Source: Lacisediminihabitans sp040549465 (GTDB taxonomy: Bacteria; Actinomycetota; Actinomycetes; Actinomycetales; Microbacteriaceae). Taken from it: a stretch of 64,000 nucleotides of DNA. A model generated the notes under the pieces. The model made no database searches, had not been told where the DNA came from, and saw only the letters and a list, made by a program, of their open reading frames with translations. The stretch spans positions 158,555 to 222,554 of the forward strand of contig NZ_JBEPTL010000003.1 in the NCBI RefSeq assembly GCF_040549465.1, written 5' to 3'. Each line of letters opens with the position of its first letter. Position 1 is the stretch's first letter. This document shows positions 7,897 to 15,843 of the stretch, piece by piece. A program made the translations under genes and the position numbers.

Positions 7897-8328
7897 ATGT
7901 TTCTTGGCACCCACACCCCGAAGCTCGACGACAAAGGCCGCGTTATTCTTCCGGCGAAATTCTGGTCGGAACTGGAATCCGGCATCGTGGTCACTCGCGG
8001 CCAGGAGCGCTGCCTCTACGTGTTCAGCACTCGTGAATTCGAGGAACTGCACGATCGCATCCGCCAGGCTCCCGTTACGAGCAAGCAGGCACGCGACTAC
8101 CTGCGTCTTTTCCTTTCCGGCGCCAACGCCGAAGTGCCCGACAGTCAGCACCGCGTGACCATCCCCGCAGCGCTTCGCACCTACGCCGGCCTCGGCCGCG
8201 AACTCACGGTGATCGGCGCGGGCAACCGCGCGGAGATCTGGGACACCGCCGCGTGGGAGACCTACTACTCCGAGCAGGAGAGTGCTTTCGCCGAGACGAC
8301 CGAGGAGGTGATCCCCGGGCTCTTCTAG
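7897..8328 (+). CDS. mraZ: MraZ transcriptional regulator of the dcw cluster
   Basis: A 143-residue protein made of two AbrB-like SpoVT/MraZ half-domains. The N-terminal half starts MFLGTHTPKLDDKGRVILPAKF and the second carries DSQHRVTIPAALRTYAGL. The paired D-x-K/Q-x-R-V-x-(L/I)-P motifs are the family signature. The ATG at 7897 follows a strong AAGGGGGAG site, which rules out longer upstream starts. MraZ proteins form rings that bind repeated boxes in their own promoter; arrays with the right spacing lie at 7744-7759 and 7831-7856. It opens the division and cell-wall cluster. Confidence 0.97.
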   Translation: MFLGTHTPKLDDKGRVILPAKFWSELESGIVVTRGQERCLYVFSTREFEELHDRIRQAPVTSKQARDYLRLFLSGANAEVPDSQHRVTIPAALRTYAGLGRELTVIGAGNRAEIWDTAAWETYYSEQESAFAETTEEVIPGLF

Positions 8329-8431
8329 CGCCTTGCTTCTGACTCCCAGCCGATCACACGCCCTGCCGCACTTCCCCGGTGGCAGGTCGGACCGGATGGG
8401 GATCAGGGACAAGGGGCCGGTACCGGTCACC

Positions 8432-9385
8432 ATGGTCGAGAACCAGATCCACACCCCAGTCATGCTCGAACGCACCGTCGAGTTGCTCAGTCCAGCGCTC
8501 GGGCGACCCTCCGCCGTGCTCGTGGACGCCACGCTCGGCATGGCCGGCCACGCTGAGGCTTTCCTTGAGCGCTTCCCGGAGCTCACCCTCGTCGGGCTCG
8601 ACCGCGACACTGACGCACTCGCCATCGCGGCGGAGCGGCTGGCGCGCTTCGGCGACCGTGTGCACCTGGTTCACACGGTCTACGACCGGTTCTCGGAGGC
8701 TCTCGACTCACTCGGCATCGACAAGGTTTCCGGTATCCTCTTCGACCTCGGCGTCTCGTCGCTTCAGCTCGACAGGGTGGAGCGCGGCTTCTCCTACTCG
8801 AAGGATGCCCCGCTCGACATGCGGATGGATGCGACCTCACCGCTCACCGCCGAGCGCATCCTCGCCGACTACAGCCAGACCGAACTGCGCCGCATCTTCT
8901 GGGAATACGGCGAGGAACGACTTGCCCAGCGGTACGCGAAGCGCATCGTCGAAAGCCGAGCGACGACCCCGCTCGTCCGCTCCGCCCAGCTCGTCGAACT
9001 CATCACGGCCGCCACCCCGGTGGCCGTGCAGCGCAACGGGCATCCGGCGAAGCGGGTCTTTCAGGCTCTTCGCATCGAGGTCAACCAGGAGCTGTCGGTG
9101 CTCGAAAGGGCCATTCCCGCGGCCATCGATGCGCTCGAAGTGAAGGGTCGCATCGTGGTGCTCGCGTACCAGTCGCTCGAAGACCGCATCGTCAAGCGGG
9201 CGCTTGCCGCGGCATCCTCCTCGACTACCCCCGCCGGACTTCCCATCGAGCTTCCGGAGCATCGTGCAGAACTCACGCTGCTCCTTCGTGGGGCAGAGCT
9301 TGCGACAGACGACGAAAAAGATATCAATCCACGGTCCGCGCCGGTTCGCCTGCGCGCAGCAGAGAGAGTGCGGAAGGCAGCATGA
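8432..9385 (+). CDS. rsmH: 16S rRNA (cytosine-1402-N4)-methyltransferase RsmH (MraW)
   Basis: RsmH methylates N4 of C1402 in 16S rRNA using S-adenosylmethionine. The start chosen is ATG 8432 (MVENQIHTPVMLERTVELL), because I-H-x-P-V is the usual N-terminal motif; longer frames reach back to 8333. That gives 317 residues, the normal size. VDATLGMAGHAEA is the SAM-binding loop and FDLGVSSLQLD and RGFSYSKDAPLDMRMD are RsmH hallmarks. The stop overlaps the ftsL start in ATGA. A 103-bp gap separates it from mraZ, longer than most junctions in this operon, and contains the GC-rich palindrome CCGGTACCGG at 8417-8426. Confidence 0.96.
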   Translation: MVENQIHTPVMLERTVELLSPALGRPSAVLVDATLGMAGHAEAFLERFPELTLVGLDRDTDALAIAAERLARFGDRVHLVHTVYDRFSEALDSLGIDKVSGILFDLGVSSLQLDRVERGFSYSKDAPLDMRMDATSPLTAERILADYSQTELRRIFWEYGEERLAQRYAKRIVESRATTPLVRSAQLVELITAATPVAVQRNGHPAKRVFQALRIEVNQELSVLERAIPAAIDALEVKGRIVVLAYQSLEDRIVKRALAAASSSTTPAGLPIELPEHRAELTLLLRGAELATDDEKDINPRSAPVRLRAAERVRKAA

Positions 9386-9981
9386 GCGGTAATCTCGCGG
9401 TTTCCCTCCCGACCCGCGCCCCGCGCGAGGTCGAGGAACACCCCCGTCATATCGAGGTCATCTCGACTAGGGCACAGCGCAAAGCACGGCCGCGCGTGGT
9501 GTACGCGCTCGTGGCGGTCGCCGGCCTCTTCGTCATCCTGATGTCTCAACTGCTGCTGAGCATCCTTCTATCGGATGGTGCCTACCAGATCGCTTCGCTC
9601 CAGCAGAATCACACTGAACTGGCACGCGACCAGCAGACGCTGACCGAGGAGCTGCACGTGCTGCATTCCCCGCAGAACCTGTCCGCTCAGGCGGCGGCGC
9701 TCGGGATGATCGCCAACGGCAGCGGCGCGGGATGGTTCAGGCTCTCCGACGGTACTGTGCTCCAGCCAGCGTCACCGGCCAGGGCAGCGGTCACCGGAAC
9801 TACCGAGGCACCGCCGGTCGCCAACCAGTTGATCACGCCGCAGATCGCCGGGCTCGGCGCCACCGATCCAAACGCCACCGACCCAAACGGCCTGGCGGCG
9901 AATGGCGCGCCTGCCGGTACAACCGGAACCGGCTCTGTACCGTCGGGTCCGGGAGTACTGCCATCGCCCCAGACCCACTAG
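9382..9981 (+). CDS. ftsL: FtsL-like divisome protein
   Basis: A 199-residue bitopic membrane protein. A cytoplasmic N-terminus of about 38 residues precedes one membrane span (VVYALVAVAGLFVILMSQLLLS, about 39-60). An extracytoplasmic coiled coil follows (QIASLQQNHTELARDQQTLTEELHVL), then a Pro/Thr/Ala-rich tail. This topology and position between rsmH and ftsI identify it as FtsL, which with FtsQ and FtsB-type proteins activates septal peptidoglycan synthesis. FtsL sequences diverge fast, so the call leans on topology and synteny. The start overlaps the rsmH stop by 4 bp, implying coupled translation. Confidence 0.88.
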   Translation: MSGNLAVSLPTRAPREVEEHPRHIEVISTRAQRKARPRVVYALVAVAGLFVILMSQLLLSILLSDGAYQIASLQQNHTELARDQQTLTEELHVLHSPQNLSAQAAALGMIANGSGAGWFRLSDGTVLQPASPARAAVTGTTEAPPVANQLITPQIAGLGATDPNATDPNGLAANGAPAGTTGTGSVPSGPGVLPSPQTH

Positions 9982-10017
9982 CGCGGCATCGGCATACCGA
10001 GAGTTAGGAAGCACCAG

Positions 10018-11778
10018 GTGAACAACCCTCGCATGAACCGTCGGCGCCTCGCCCTCTCGATCGTGGTGGTCTTCGTGGTCGTCGCGGTCTTCGCCGGCCG
10101 GCTGGTGGACATCCAGCTGGTGCGGGCGGATCAACTCAACAAAGATTCGCTCAGCAAGCGTGCAATCGCCGCTGTCACCTATGCGCCGCGCGGTCAGATC
10201 ATCGACTCGAACGGGGTGATACTCGCCGACACCGTCACTCGCTACGACGTGACAGCGTCGCCGCGGACCATGCAGGGCGGATTCGACCGTAAGGCGAAGA
10301 ACGGCACTGTCACGAAGGTCTCGCTGATGGATGTCGCGAACGAGATCGCAACCATCACGAAGCAGGATCCCTCTGCTGTCTATCTCTCGCTCTCGAAGAA
10401 CCCCAAATCAGACTACGCGGTTGTCAGCAAGACCGTCGATACGACGAGCATGCGAGCGATTCGCGCCCTCAAGATCCCCGGCCTCTACTTTCCCTCGCAC
10501 CCGATCCGCACCTACCCGACCGGCGCGGTCGCCGGAAACCTCACCGGATATATGAATACTGACGGGGCCGGCGGAGGTCTCGAACTCGGTTACGACAAGA
10601 GTTGCCTCGCGAGCGCCAACGGGACGTCCACCTACGAGAGGGGCGAGGACGGAGTGCAGATCCCCGGCAGCACGGTGACGAAGACGGCGGCCAAGCCCGG
10701 CGGCACGCTCAAGCTGACCATCGACGACGACCTGCAGTTCTTCACGGATCAGGCGATTGCCCAACAGGCGACGGCCATCGGAGCCACCTCGGCCACCGCG
10801 ATCGTGTTCAGGATCAAGGACGCGCACATCATGGCGATGTCAGACTGGCCGAACGTCGATCCGAACAATGTTGACGGCACGCCGATTGACAATGTCGGCT
10901 CGCTCGCCTTCACTGCTCAGTACGAGCCGGGGTCGACGTTCAAGGCGATGTCCGCGGCGATCCTCATCGACACCGGAAAGGCCACACCCACGACACCGGG
11001 CGTGACCGTGCCGTCGGCGTGGAAGACGCCGGAGGGCGGCATGATCCACGACGCCGGGGCGCATGCGCCGGAGCGGCTCACGCTGACCGGGGTGCTGCAG
11101 CAGTCGTCCAACGTCGGAATCTCGATGCTCGGCTCGACGGTTTCCCCCAGCGTTCGCTACGACTACATGAAGAAATTCGGACTTGGCGAGAAGACGGCCG
11201 TCAACTTCCTCGGAGAGGCATCCGGCAGCCTCGCCAAGCATTGGGACGACCAGACCAAATACAACGTGCTCTACGGACAGGGCGTCTCGGCCACGCTGCC
11301 CCAGCTCGCCGGTATCTTCCAGACAATCGGAAACGGCGGGGTCAGGCTGCCATTGACGCTGGTCGAGGGCTGCACTCACCCCGACGGAACGGTGACCGAT
11401 CTGCCGCAGACGGCAGGCGCCCGCGTGGTCGCCGAGTCGTCGGCCAAGACCGTGGTCAACATGCTCGAGAGTGTGGTCACCGGCGGCGAGTTGTCGAGGT
11501 CGCTGCAAATTCCCGGTTATCGGGTCGCGGCCAAGAGCGGCACGGCGGAGGTCGCGGAGCACGGCGTCTACTCGAGCGATCGCATCGTCTCGCTCGCAGG
11601 TCTCGCGCCAGCCGAGAATCCTCAGTACGGCGTTATCGTCACCTACACGAAGCCGGTTATCATGAAGTCTTCGGCCGCCGCGGCGCCGACCTTCCAGAAG
11701 ATCATGACCGAGGTACTCACGAAGTACCGAGTCAGCCCGTCGACGACACCATCCACTAGTCCAGCGACGAACTGGTAA
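10018..11778 (+). CDS. ftsI: septal peptidoglycan transpeptidase FtsI (class B PBP)
   Basis: Class B penicillin-binding protein of 586 residues that cross-links septal peptidoglycan outside the membrane. A single span (about 11-30) precedes the dimerisation region beginning RGQIIDSNGVILA. The transpeptidase domain has the catalytic S-x-x-K as STFK (S306-K309), SSN near 363-365, and KSGTAEV near residue 506. No PASTA repeats are present at the C-terminus. The GTG start follows TTAGGAAG at a normal distance. It sits between ftsL and murE, and partners with FtsW encoded downstream. Confidence 0.96.
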   Translation: MNNPRMNRRRLALSIVVVFVVVAVFAGRLVDIQLVRADQLNKDSLSKRAIAAVTYAPRGQIIDSNGVILADTVTRYDVTASPRTMQGGFDRKAKNGTVTKVSLMDVANEIATITKQDPSAVYLSLSKNPKSDYAVVSKTVDTTSMRAIRALKIPGLYFPSHPIRTYPTGAVAGNLTGYMNTDGAGGGLELGYDKSCLASANGTSTYERGEDGVQIPGSTVTKTAAKPGGTLKLTIDDDLQFFTDQAIAQQATAIGATSATAIVFRIKDAHIMAMSDWPNVDPNNVDGTPIDNVGSLAFTAQYEPGSTFKAMSAAILIDTGKATPTTPGVTVPSAWKTPEGGMIHDAGAHAPERLTLTGVLQQSSNVGISMLGSTVSPSVRYDYMKKFGLGEKTAVNFLGEASGSLAKHWDDQTKYNVLYGQGVSATLPQLAGIFQTIGNGGVRLPLTLVEGCTHPDGTVTDLPQTAGARVVAESSAKTVVNMLESVVTGGELSRSLQIPGYRVAAKSGTAEVAEHGVYSSDRIVSLAGLAPAENPQYGVIVTYTKPVIMKSSAAAAPTFQKIMTEVLTKYRVSPSTTPSTSPATNW

Positions 11779-11794
11779 GAAATATGAGGACGCT

Positions 11795-13333
11795 TTGACC
11801 GCACGGATTCCCCCGGTTCTTCGGCCGGAGCATCCGCTAGCCAGGCCACTCGCCGGACTCGCCGCCGAATTCGGGCTTGACTCGCGCGGTTCCCTCGACG
11901 GCATCGAGATCACCGGCGTCACCCTTCGGAGTACCGAGGTGGAAGCCGGAGACCTGTATGTCGGTATCCAGGGCGGCAACAGTCATGGCGCGAGCTTTGC
12001 AGCGCAGGCCGCCGAGAGCGGAGCGGTCGCCGTACTGACCGACTTGGCCGGAGTCGACCTCGCGGCGAACAGCGGGCTGCCCATCGTGATCGTCGAGTCT
12101 CCGCGGGCTGCGCTCGGGGATGTCTCGGCCTGGGTCTACCGCACCAACGAGCATCCGCCCCTTCTGCTCGGAGTCACGGGAACGAACGGCAAAACGTCAA
12201 CCTCGTACATCGTCGAGGCGATCCTCAAGCAGCTCGGACTCGTGTCCGGCCTCAGCTCTACCGCCGAGCGTCACATCGGCGACCTCACGGTGGTCAGCCG
12301 ACTGACCACGCCGGAGGCCAGCGAGATGCACGCGCTCCTGGCCAGGATGCGGGAGAGCGAGGTACGAGCGGTCGCCGTCGAGGTGAGCGCGCAGGCACTC
12401 AGCCGTAACCGCGTTGACGGGCTGGTCTTCGACGTCGTCGCTTTCACCAACCTCAGCCACGACCACCTCGATGACTACGCCGACATGGACGAATACTTCG
12501 CGGCAAAGCTCGCCTTCTTCGACCCGGAGCGTGGCAAGCGCGGCGTTGTCTCCCTCGACACGGCGTGGGGCGAGAAGGTCGTCGCGGGCTCGCGCATTCC
12601 CGTAACCACCATCTCGGCGACGCCGGGCGTCGTCGGCGAATGGAACACCGAGATACTGGACGAGCAGTCGAGCTATACGAAGTTCAGGCTGACCGGGCCG
12701 GAGGGTCGCTCGCTCGTCACCAGCGTGCCGCTGATCGGCTGGCACATGGCTGCGAACGCGGCTCTCGCCATCGTCATGCTGGTGGAGGCGGGGTTCGCGG
12801 TCGAGGCGATCGGCCAGGCCATCGAGGGTGGTATCGATGCCTACCTTCCTGGCCGCACCGAGCGTGTCTCCGGCGATCGAGGGCCATCCGTCTATGTCGA
12901 CTTCGGGCACAGTCCCGATGCCTTTCTCAACACCCTCGGCGCGGTGCGGAAGTTCACGCCGGGCAAGGTGATCATGGTCTTCGGTGCGGACGGCGACCGT
13001 GACGCGACCAAGCGTCACGAAATGGGTCGCGTCGCCTCTGAGGGCTCGGATATCCTCGTGATCACCGACCATCACCCCCGCTTCGAAGACCCGGACTCCA
13101 TCCGCGCGACCCTCATCGAGGGTGCGCACCTCGCGGAGCATCAGGCCGAACTGCACGAGATCAGCCCGCCGGAGAAGGCCATCCGTCATGCGGTGTCGTT
13201 GGCGAAAGAGGGTGACTCCATCCTGTGGGCCGGCCCCGGCCATCAGGATTATCGAGACATCCGCGGTGAGCGGACCCCGTATTCGGCGCGCGCGGAGGCA
13301 CGCGACGCCCTGCGCGAGGCGGGCTGGTCCTAA
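11795..13333 (+). CDS. murE: UDP-N-acetylmuramoyl-tripeptide synthetase MurE
   Basis: MurE adds the third amino acid to UDP-MurNAc-L-Ala-D-Glu in the cytosol. The 512-residue protein has the ATP motif GVTGTNGKTS (about 126-135), the middle-domain ligase core and VFGADGDRDATKR near residue 400. The loop that selects the amino acid reads D-H-H-P-R (D425-R429), whereas meso-diaminopimelate enzymes usually have D-N-P-R. Microbacteriaceae commonly have B-type peptidoglycan with other diamino acids or homoserine at position 3, so the substrate should not be assumed to be DAP. It starts at a TTG 5 nt after GAGGA, 16 bp past ftsI, and abuts murF. Confidence 0.94.
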   Translation: MTARIPPVLRPEHPLARPLAGLAAEFGLDSRGSLDGIEITGVTLRSTEVEAGDLYVGIQGGNSHGASFAAQAAESGAVAVLTDLAGVDLAANSGLPIVIVESPRAALGDVSAWVYRTNEHPPLLLGVTGTNGKTSTSYIVEAILKQLGLVSGLSSTAERHIGDLTVVSRLTTPEASEMHALLARMRESEVRAVAVEVSAQALSRNRVDGLVFDVVAFTNLSHDHLDDYADMDEYFAAKLAFFDPERGKRGVVSLDTAWGEKVVAGSRIPVTTISATPGVVGEWNTEILDEQSSYTKFRLTGPEGRSLVTSVPLIGWHMAANAALAIVMLVEAGFAVEAIGQAIEGGIDAYLPGRTERVSGDRGPSVYVDFGHSPDAFLNTLGAVRKFTPGKVIMVFGADGDRDATKRHEMGRVASEGSDILVITDHHPRFEDPDSIRATLIEGAHLAEHQAELHEISPPEKAIRHAVSLAKEGDSILWAGPGHQDYRDIRGERTPYSARAEARDALREAGWS

Positions 13334-14740
13334 GTGATCTCCCTGACGCTGGCCGAGCTTGCGGCCGCGGTCGACGGCGTGCTCAGGCTTTCGACCACCT
13401 CGGCATCCGGCGACCTCGTTGCGGGTTCCGTGCAGACGGATTCGCGGCTCGTCGAGCCAGGGTCGATCTTCTTCGCACTGTCGGGTGAAGTCACCGACGG
13501 CCACCTCTTCGCGCCGTCGGCGACCGAGGGGGGCGCCGCGGTCCTGATCGTCGAGCGCGCTGTCGAGGTCGTCCTTCCCCAGATCGTGGTCGGTGACACG
13601 CTGCAGGCTCTCGCGGACCTGGCAAAGGCCGTGGTCGCCACCGTCAGGGCCGGCGGTGGGCTGACGATCATCGGCATCACCGGTTCGAACGGCAAGACTA
13701 CGACTAAGAACATGTTGAGGGCGATGCTCTCCGCGGTCGGCCCGACGGTCGCCCCGCCCGGCTCGTTCAACAACCAGGTCGGCGCGCCGTTGTCGATGTT
13801 GTCCATCGACTTCGAGACCAGATTCCTCGTCGTCGAGATGGGTGCGAGCGGTGCGGGAGATATCGCCCGCACCGTAGCAATCGCGACGCCCGACATCTCC
13901 GTCGTGCTCAAGGTCGGGCTGGCACATGCTGGCGAGTTCGGGAGCATCGAAGCGACGCAGCGGGCCAAGGCGGAGATCGTGACGGAACTGCCGAAAGGCG
14001 CCGTTGCCGTGCTCAACATCGACGACGAGCGCGTCGCCGCGATGGCGGAACTCACTGCGGCACGGCCGCTCTGGTTCGGACTGGATGCCGCGGCCGATGT
14101 GCGCGCGGACCACCTCCGTGCCACCGCCACCGGAACGTCGTTCGACCTTATCGTCGGCGACGAGCACCGTACCGTACGGCTGCGCATCCTGGGCGAGCAC
14201 CACGTGATGAACGCCCTGGCCACGCTCGCGGTGGCGTACGAGCTTGGCCTCGACCTCGACGCGGCGATCGCCGCACTCGAGTCCGTCCCGCGCGCCGAGC
14301 GCTGGCGGATGGAGGTGTTGCGGCGCGCAGACGGCATCGTGGTGATCAACGACGCCTACAACGCGAGCCCCGACTCGATGGCGGCGGCCCTCAAAACCCT
14401 CGCGCAGATCGTCGAACCCGGCCAGCGATCAGTGGCCGTGCTCGGCGAGATGACGGCCCTGGGGGAGTACGCGGACGAGGAGCACGACCGAATCGGTCGG
14501 CTGATCGTGCGTCTCAACATCCAGAAACTGGTCGTCATCGGGCACGGTGCCAGGCACATTCACAACGCCGCGGGACTCGAAGGTTCCTGGGACGGGGAGT
14601 CGGTCCTCGTCGACACCGCAGACGAGGCATACGATCGGCTTCGTGACGATCTTCGAGGGGGCGATGTCGTGCTGGTGAAGTCGTCGAAATCTGCGAATCT
14701 CCGCTTCCTCGGCGACCGGCTTGGCGAGGTGCCGGAGTGA
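13334..14740 (+). CDS. murF: UDP-N-acetylmuramoyl-tripeptide-D-alanyl-D-alanine ligase MurF
   Basis: MurF adds the D-Ala-D-Ala dipeptide, completing the cytosolic UDP-MurNAc-pentapeptide. The 468-residue Mur ligase has the N-terminal substrate domain (TDSRLVEPGSIFFAL), the P-loop GITGSNGKTTTKN (about residues 110-122), and the C-terminal VINDAYNASPDSM motif typical of MurF. The GTG start at 13334 immediately follows the murE stop, and the stop overlaps the mraY GTG by 4 bp, so the ligase genes are probably translationally coupled. Confidence 0.96.
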   Translation: MISLTLAELAAAVDGVLRLSTTSASGDLVAGSVQTDSRLVEPGSIFFALSGEVTDGHLFAPSATEGGAAVLIVERAVEVVLPQIVVGDTLQALADLAKAVVATVRAGGGLTIIGITGSNGKTTTKNMLRAMLSAVGPTVAPPGSFNNQVGAPLSMLSIDFETRFLVVEMGASGAGDIARTVAIATPDISVVLKVGLAHAGEFGSIEATQRAKAEIVTELPKGAVAVLNIDDERVAAMAELTAARPLWFGLDAAADVRADHLRATATGTSFDLIVGDEHRTVRLRILGEHHVMNALATLAVAYELGLDLDAAIAALESVPRAERWRMEVLRRADGIVVINDAYNASPDSMAAALKTLAQIVEPGQRSVAVLGEMTALGEYADEEHDRIGRLIVRLNIQKLVVIGHGARHIHNAAGLEGSWDGESVLVDTADEAYDRLRDDLRGGDVVLVKSSKSANLRFLGDRLGEVPE

Positions 14741-15843
14741 TCGCGCTGCTAACAGCGGGCGGCGTCTCGATGATCTTCACGCTGTTGCTCACCCCGCTGT
14801 TCGCCAAGACGTTCCGCCGACTCAAGCTCGGCCAGTTCATCCGGGCGGATACGCCGACGACCCACGTGACCAAGCGCGGAACGCCCTCGATGGGCGGCAT
14901 CGTCTTCATCGTCGCGGCCATCGTCGGCTACCTTGTTGGGCATCTCGTGGGCGGAGACTCCGTTTCCGGAGTCGGCGTCCTCACGCTCGCGATGATGGCC
15001 GGCCTCGGACTGATCGGTTTTCTTGACGACTTCCTCAAGGTGAAGCGCAAGAACAGTCTCGGACTCAAGAGCGGTTACAAGATCCTCGGCACCGTCATCA
15101 TCGCCATCGTCTTCGGCGTCACGGCACTGACCTATCGGGACGCAAACCATCGCGCACCGGCATCGACCGCGATTTCTTTCGCTCGCAACCTCGACCTGGA
15201 CTTCGTCGTCATCTTCGGCGCGGTCGCGGGGGTGATCGTATTCATCGTGTGGGTGGTACTGATCACGACGGCCACGACGAACGCCGTCAACCTCGCTGAC
15301 GGGCTCGACGGACTCGCGGCGGGGTCATCCATTCTCGCCATCGGCTCGTACATCTTCATCGGTTTCTGGCAGTCAACCCAGTCCTGCTTCAGTACGTCGA
15401 TCGACCCCGACAACATCTATCGCTGCTATAACGTGTCGCGTCCGCTCGACATCGCCGTGGTCGCCGCGGCGATCATCGGGGCGCTGATCGGCTTTCTCTG
15501 GTGGAACACTTCACCAGCCCAGATCACGATGGGCGACACCGGCTCCTTCGGTCTCGGCGGCGCTCTGGCCGCCCTCGCGATCCTCTCCCGTACGGAGCTG
15601 CTGCTCGTGCTGATCGGTGGGCTCTTCCTCGTGGTCACCGGGCAGGTGATCGTCCAACGCATCTACTTCAAGGCGACACGGGGTAAACGTATTTGGCGGG
15701 CGAGTCCCCTTCATCATCATTTCGAGATGAAGGGGTGGGCAGAGGTCACGATCGTGGTGAGGTTCTGGATCGTCACCGGCCTGTTCGTCGGCGCCGGTGT
15801 AGGCACCTTCTACCTCGAATGGGCGTCGCGCGTCCCGTCATGA
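14737..15843 (+). CDS. mraY: phospho-N-acetylmuramoyl-pentapeptide-transferase MraY
   Basis: MraY moves phospho-MurNAc-pentapeptide to undecaprenyl phosphate, forming lipid I on the inner membrane face. This 368-residue polytopic protein shows the family motifs: KRGTPSMGGI near residue 46, LIGFLDDFLK with catalytic aspartates near residue 95, NAVNLADGLDGLAAG near residue 185, and SPLHHHFEMKGW near residue 325. About ten membrane spans are visible. The start codon overlaps the murF stop (GTGA) and its stop overlaps the murD start (ATGA). Confidence 0.97.
   Translation: MIALLTAGGVSMIFTLLLTPLFAKTFRRLKLGQFIRADTPTTHVTKRGTPSMGGIVFIVAAIVGYLVGHLVGGDSVSGVGVLTLAMMAGLGLIGFLDDFLKVKRKNSLGLKSGYKILGTVIIAIVFGVTALTYRDANHRAPASTAISFARNLDLDFVVIFGAVAGVIVFIVWVVLITTATTNAVNLADGLDGLAAGSSILAIGSYIFIGFWQSTQSCFSTSIDPDNIYRCYNVSRPLDIAVVAAAIIGALIGFLWWNTSPAQITMGDTGSFGLGGALAALAILSRTELLLVLIGGLFLVVTGQVIVQRIYFKATRGKRIWRASPLHHHFEMKGWAEVTIVVRFWIVTGLFVGAGVGTFYLEWASRVPS

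Noticed and set aside
8333..8431. Longer N-terminus for RsmH
   Set aside because: The extra 33 residues do not resemble the family; I-H-x-P-V normally lies near the N-terminus. The start is still not certain.
12197..14203. Minus-strand open frame of 668 codons opposite murE and murF
   Set aside because: It is antisense to two clear Mur ligases, has no recognisable domain and an Arg/Asp/Gly-biased composition typical of shadow frames in GC-rich DNA.
15693..15839. Upstream extension of murD into mraY
   Set aside because: The ATG at 15840 overlaps the mraY stop as at neighbouring junctions and gives the normal MurD N-terminus.
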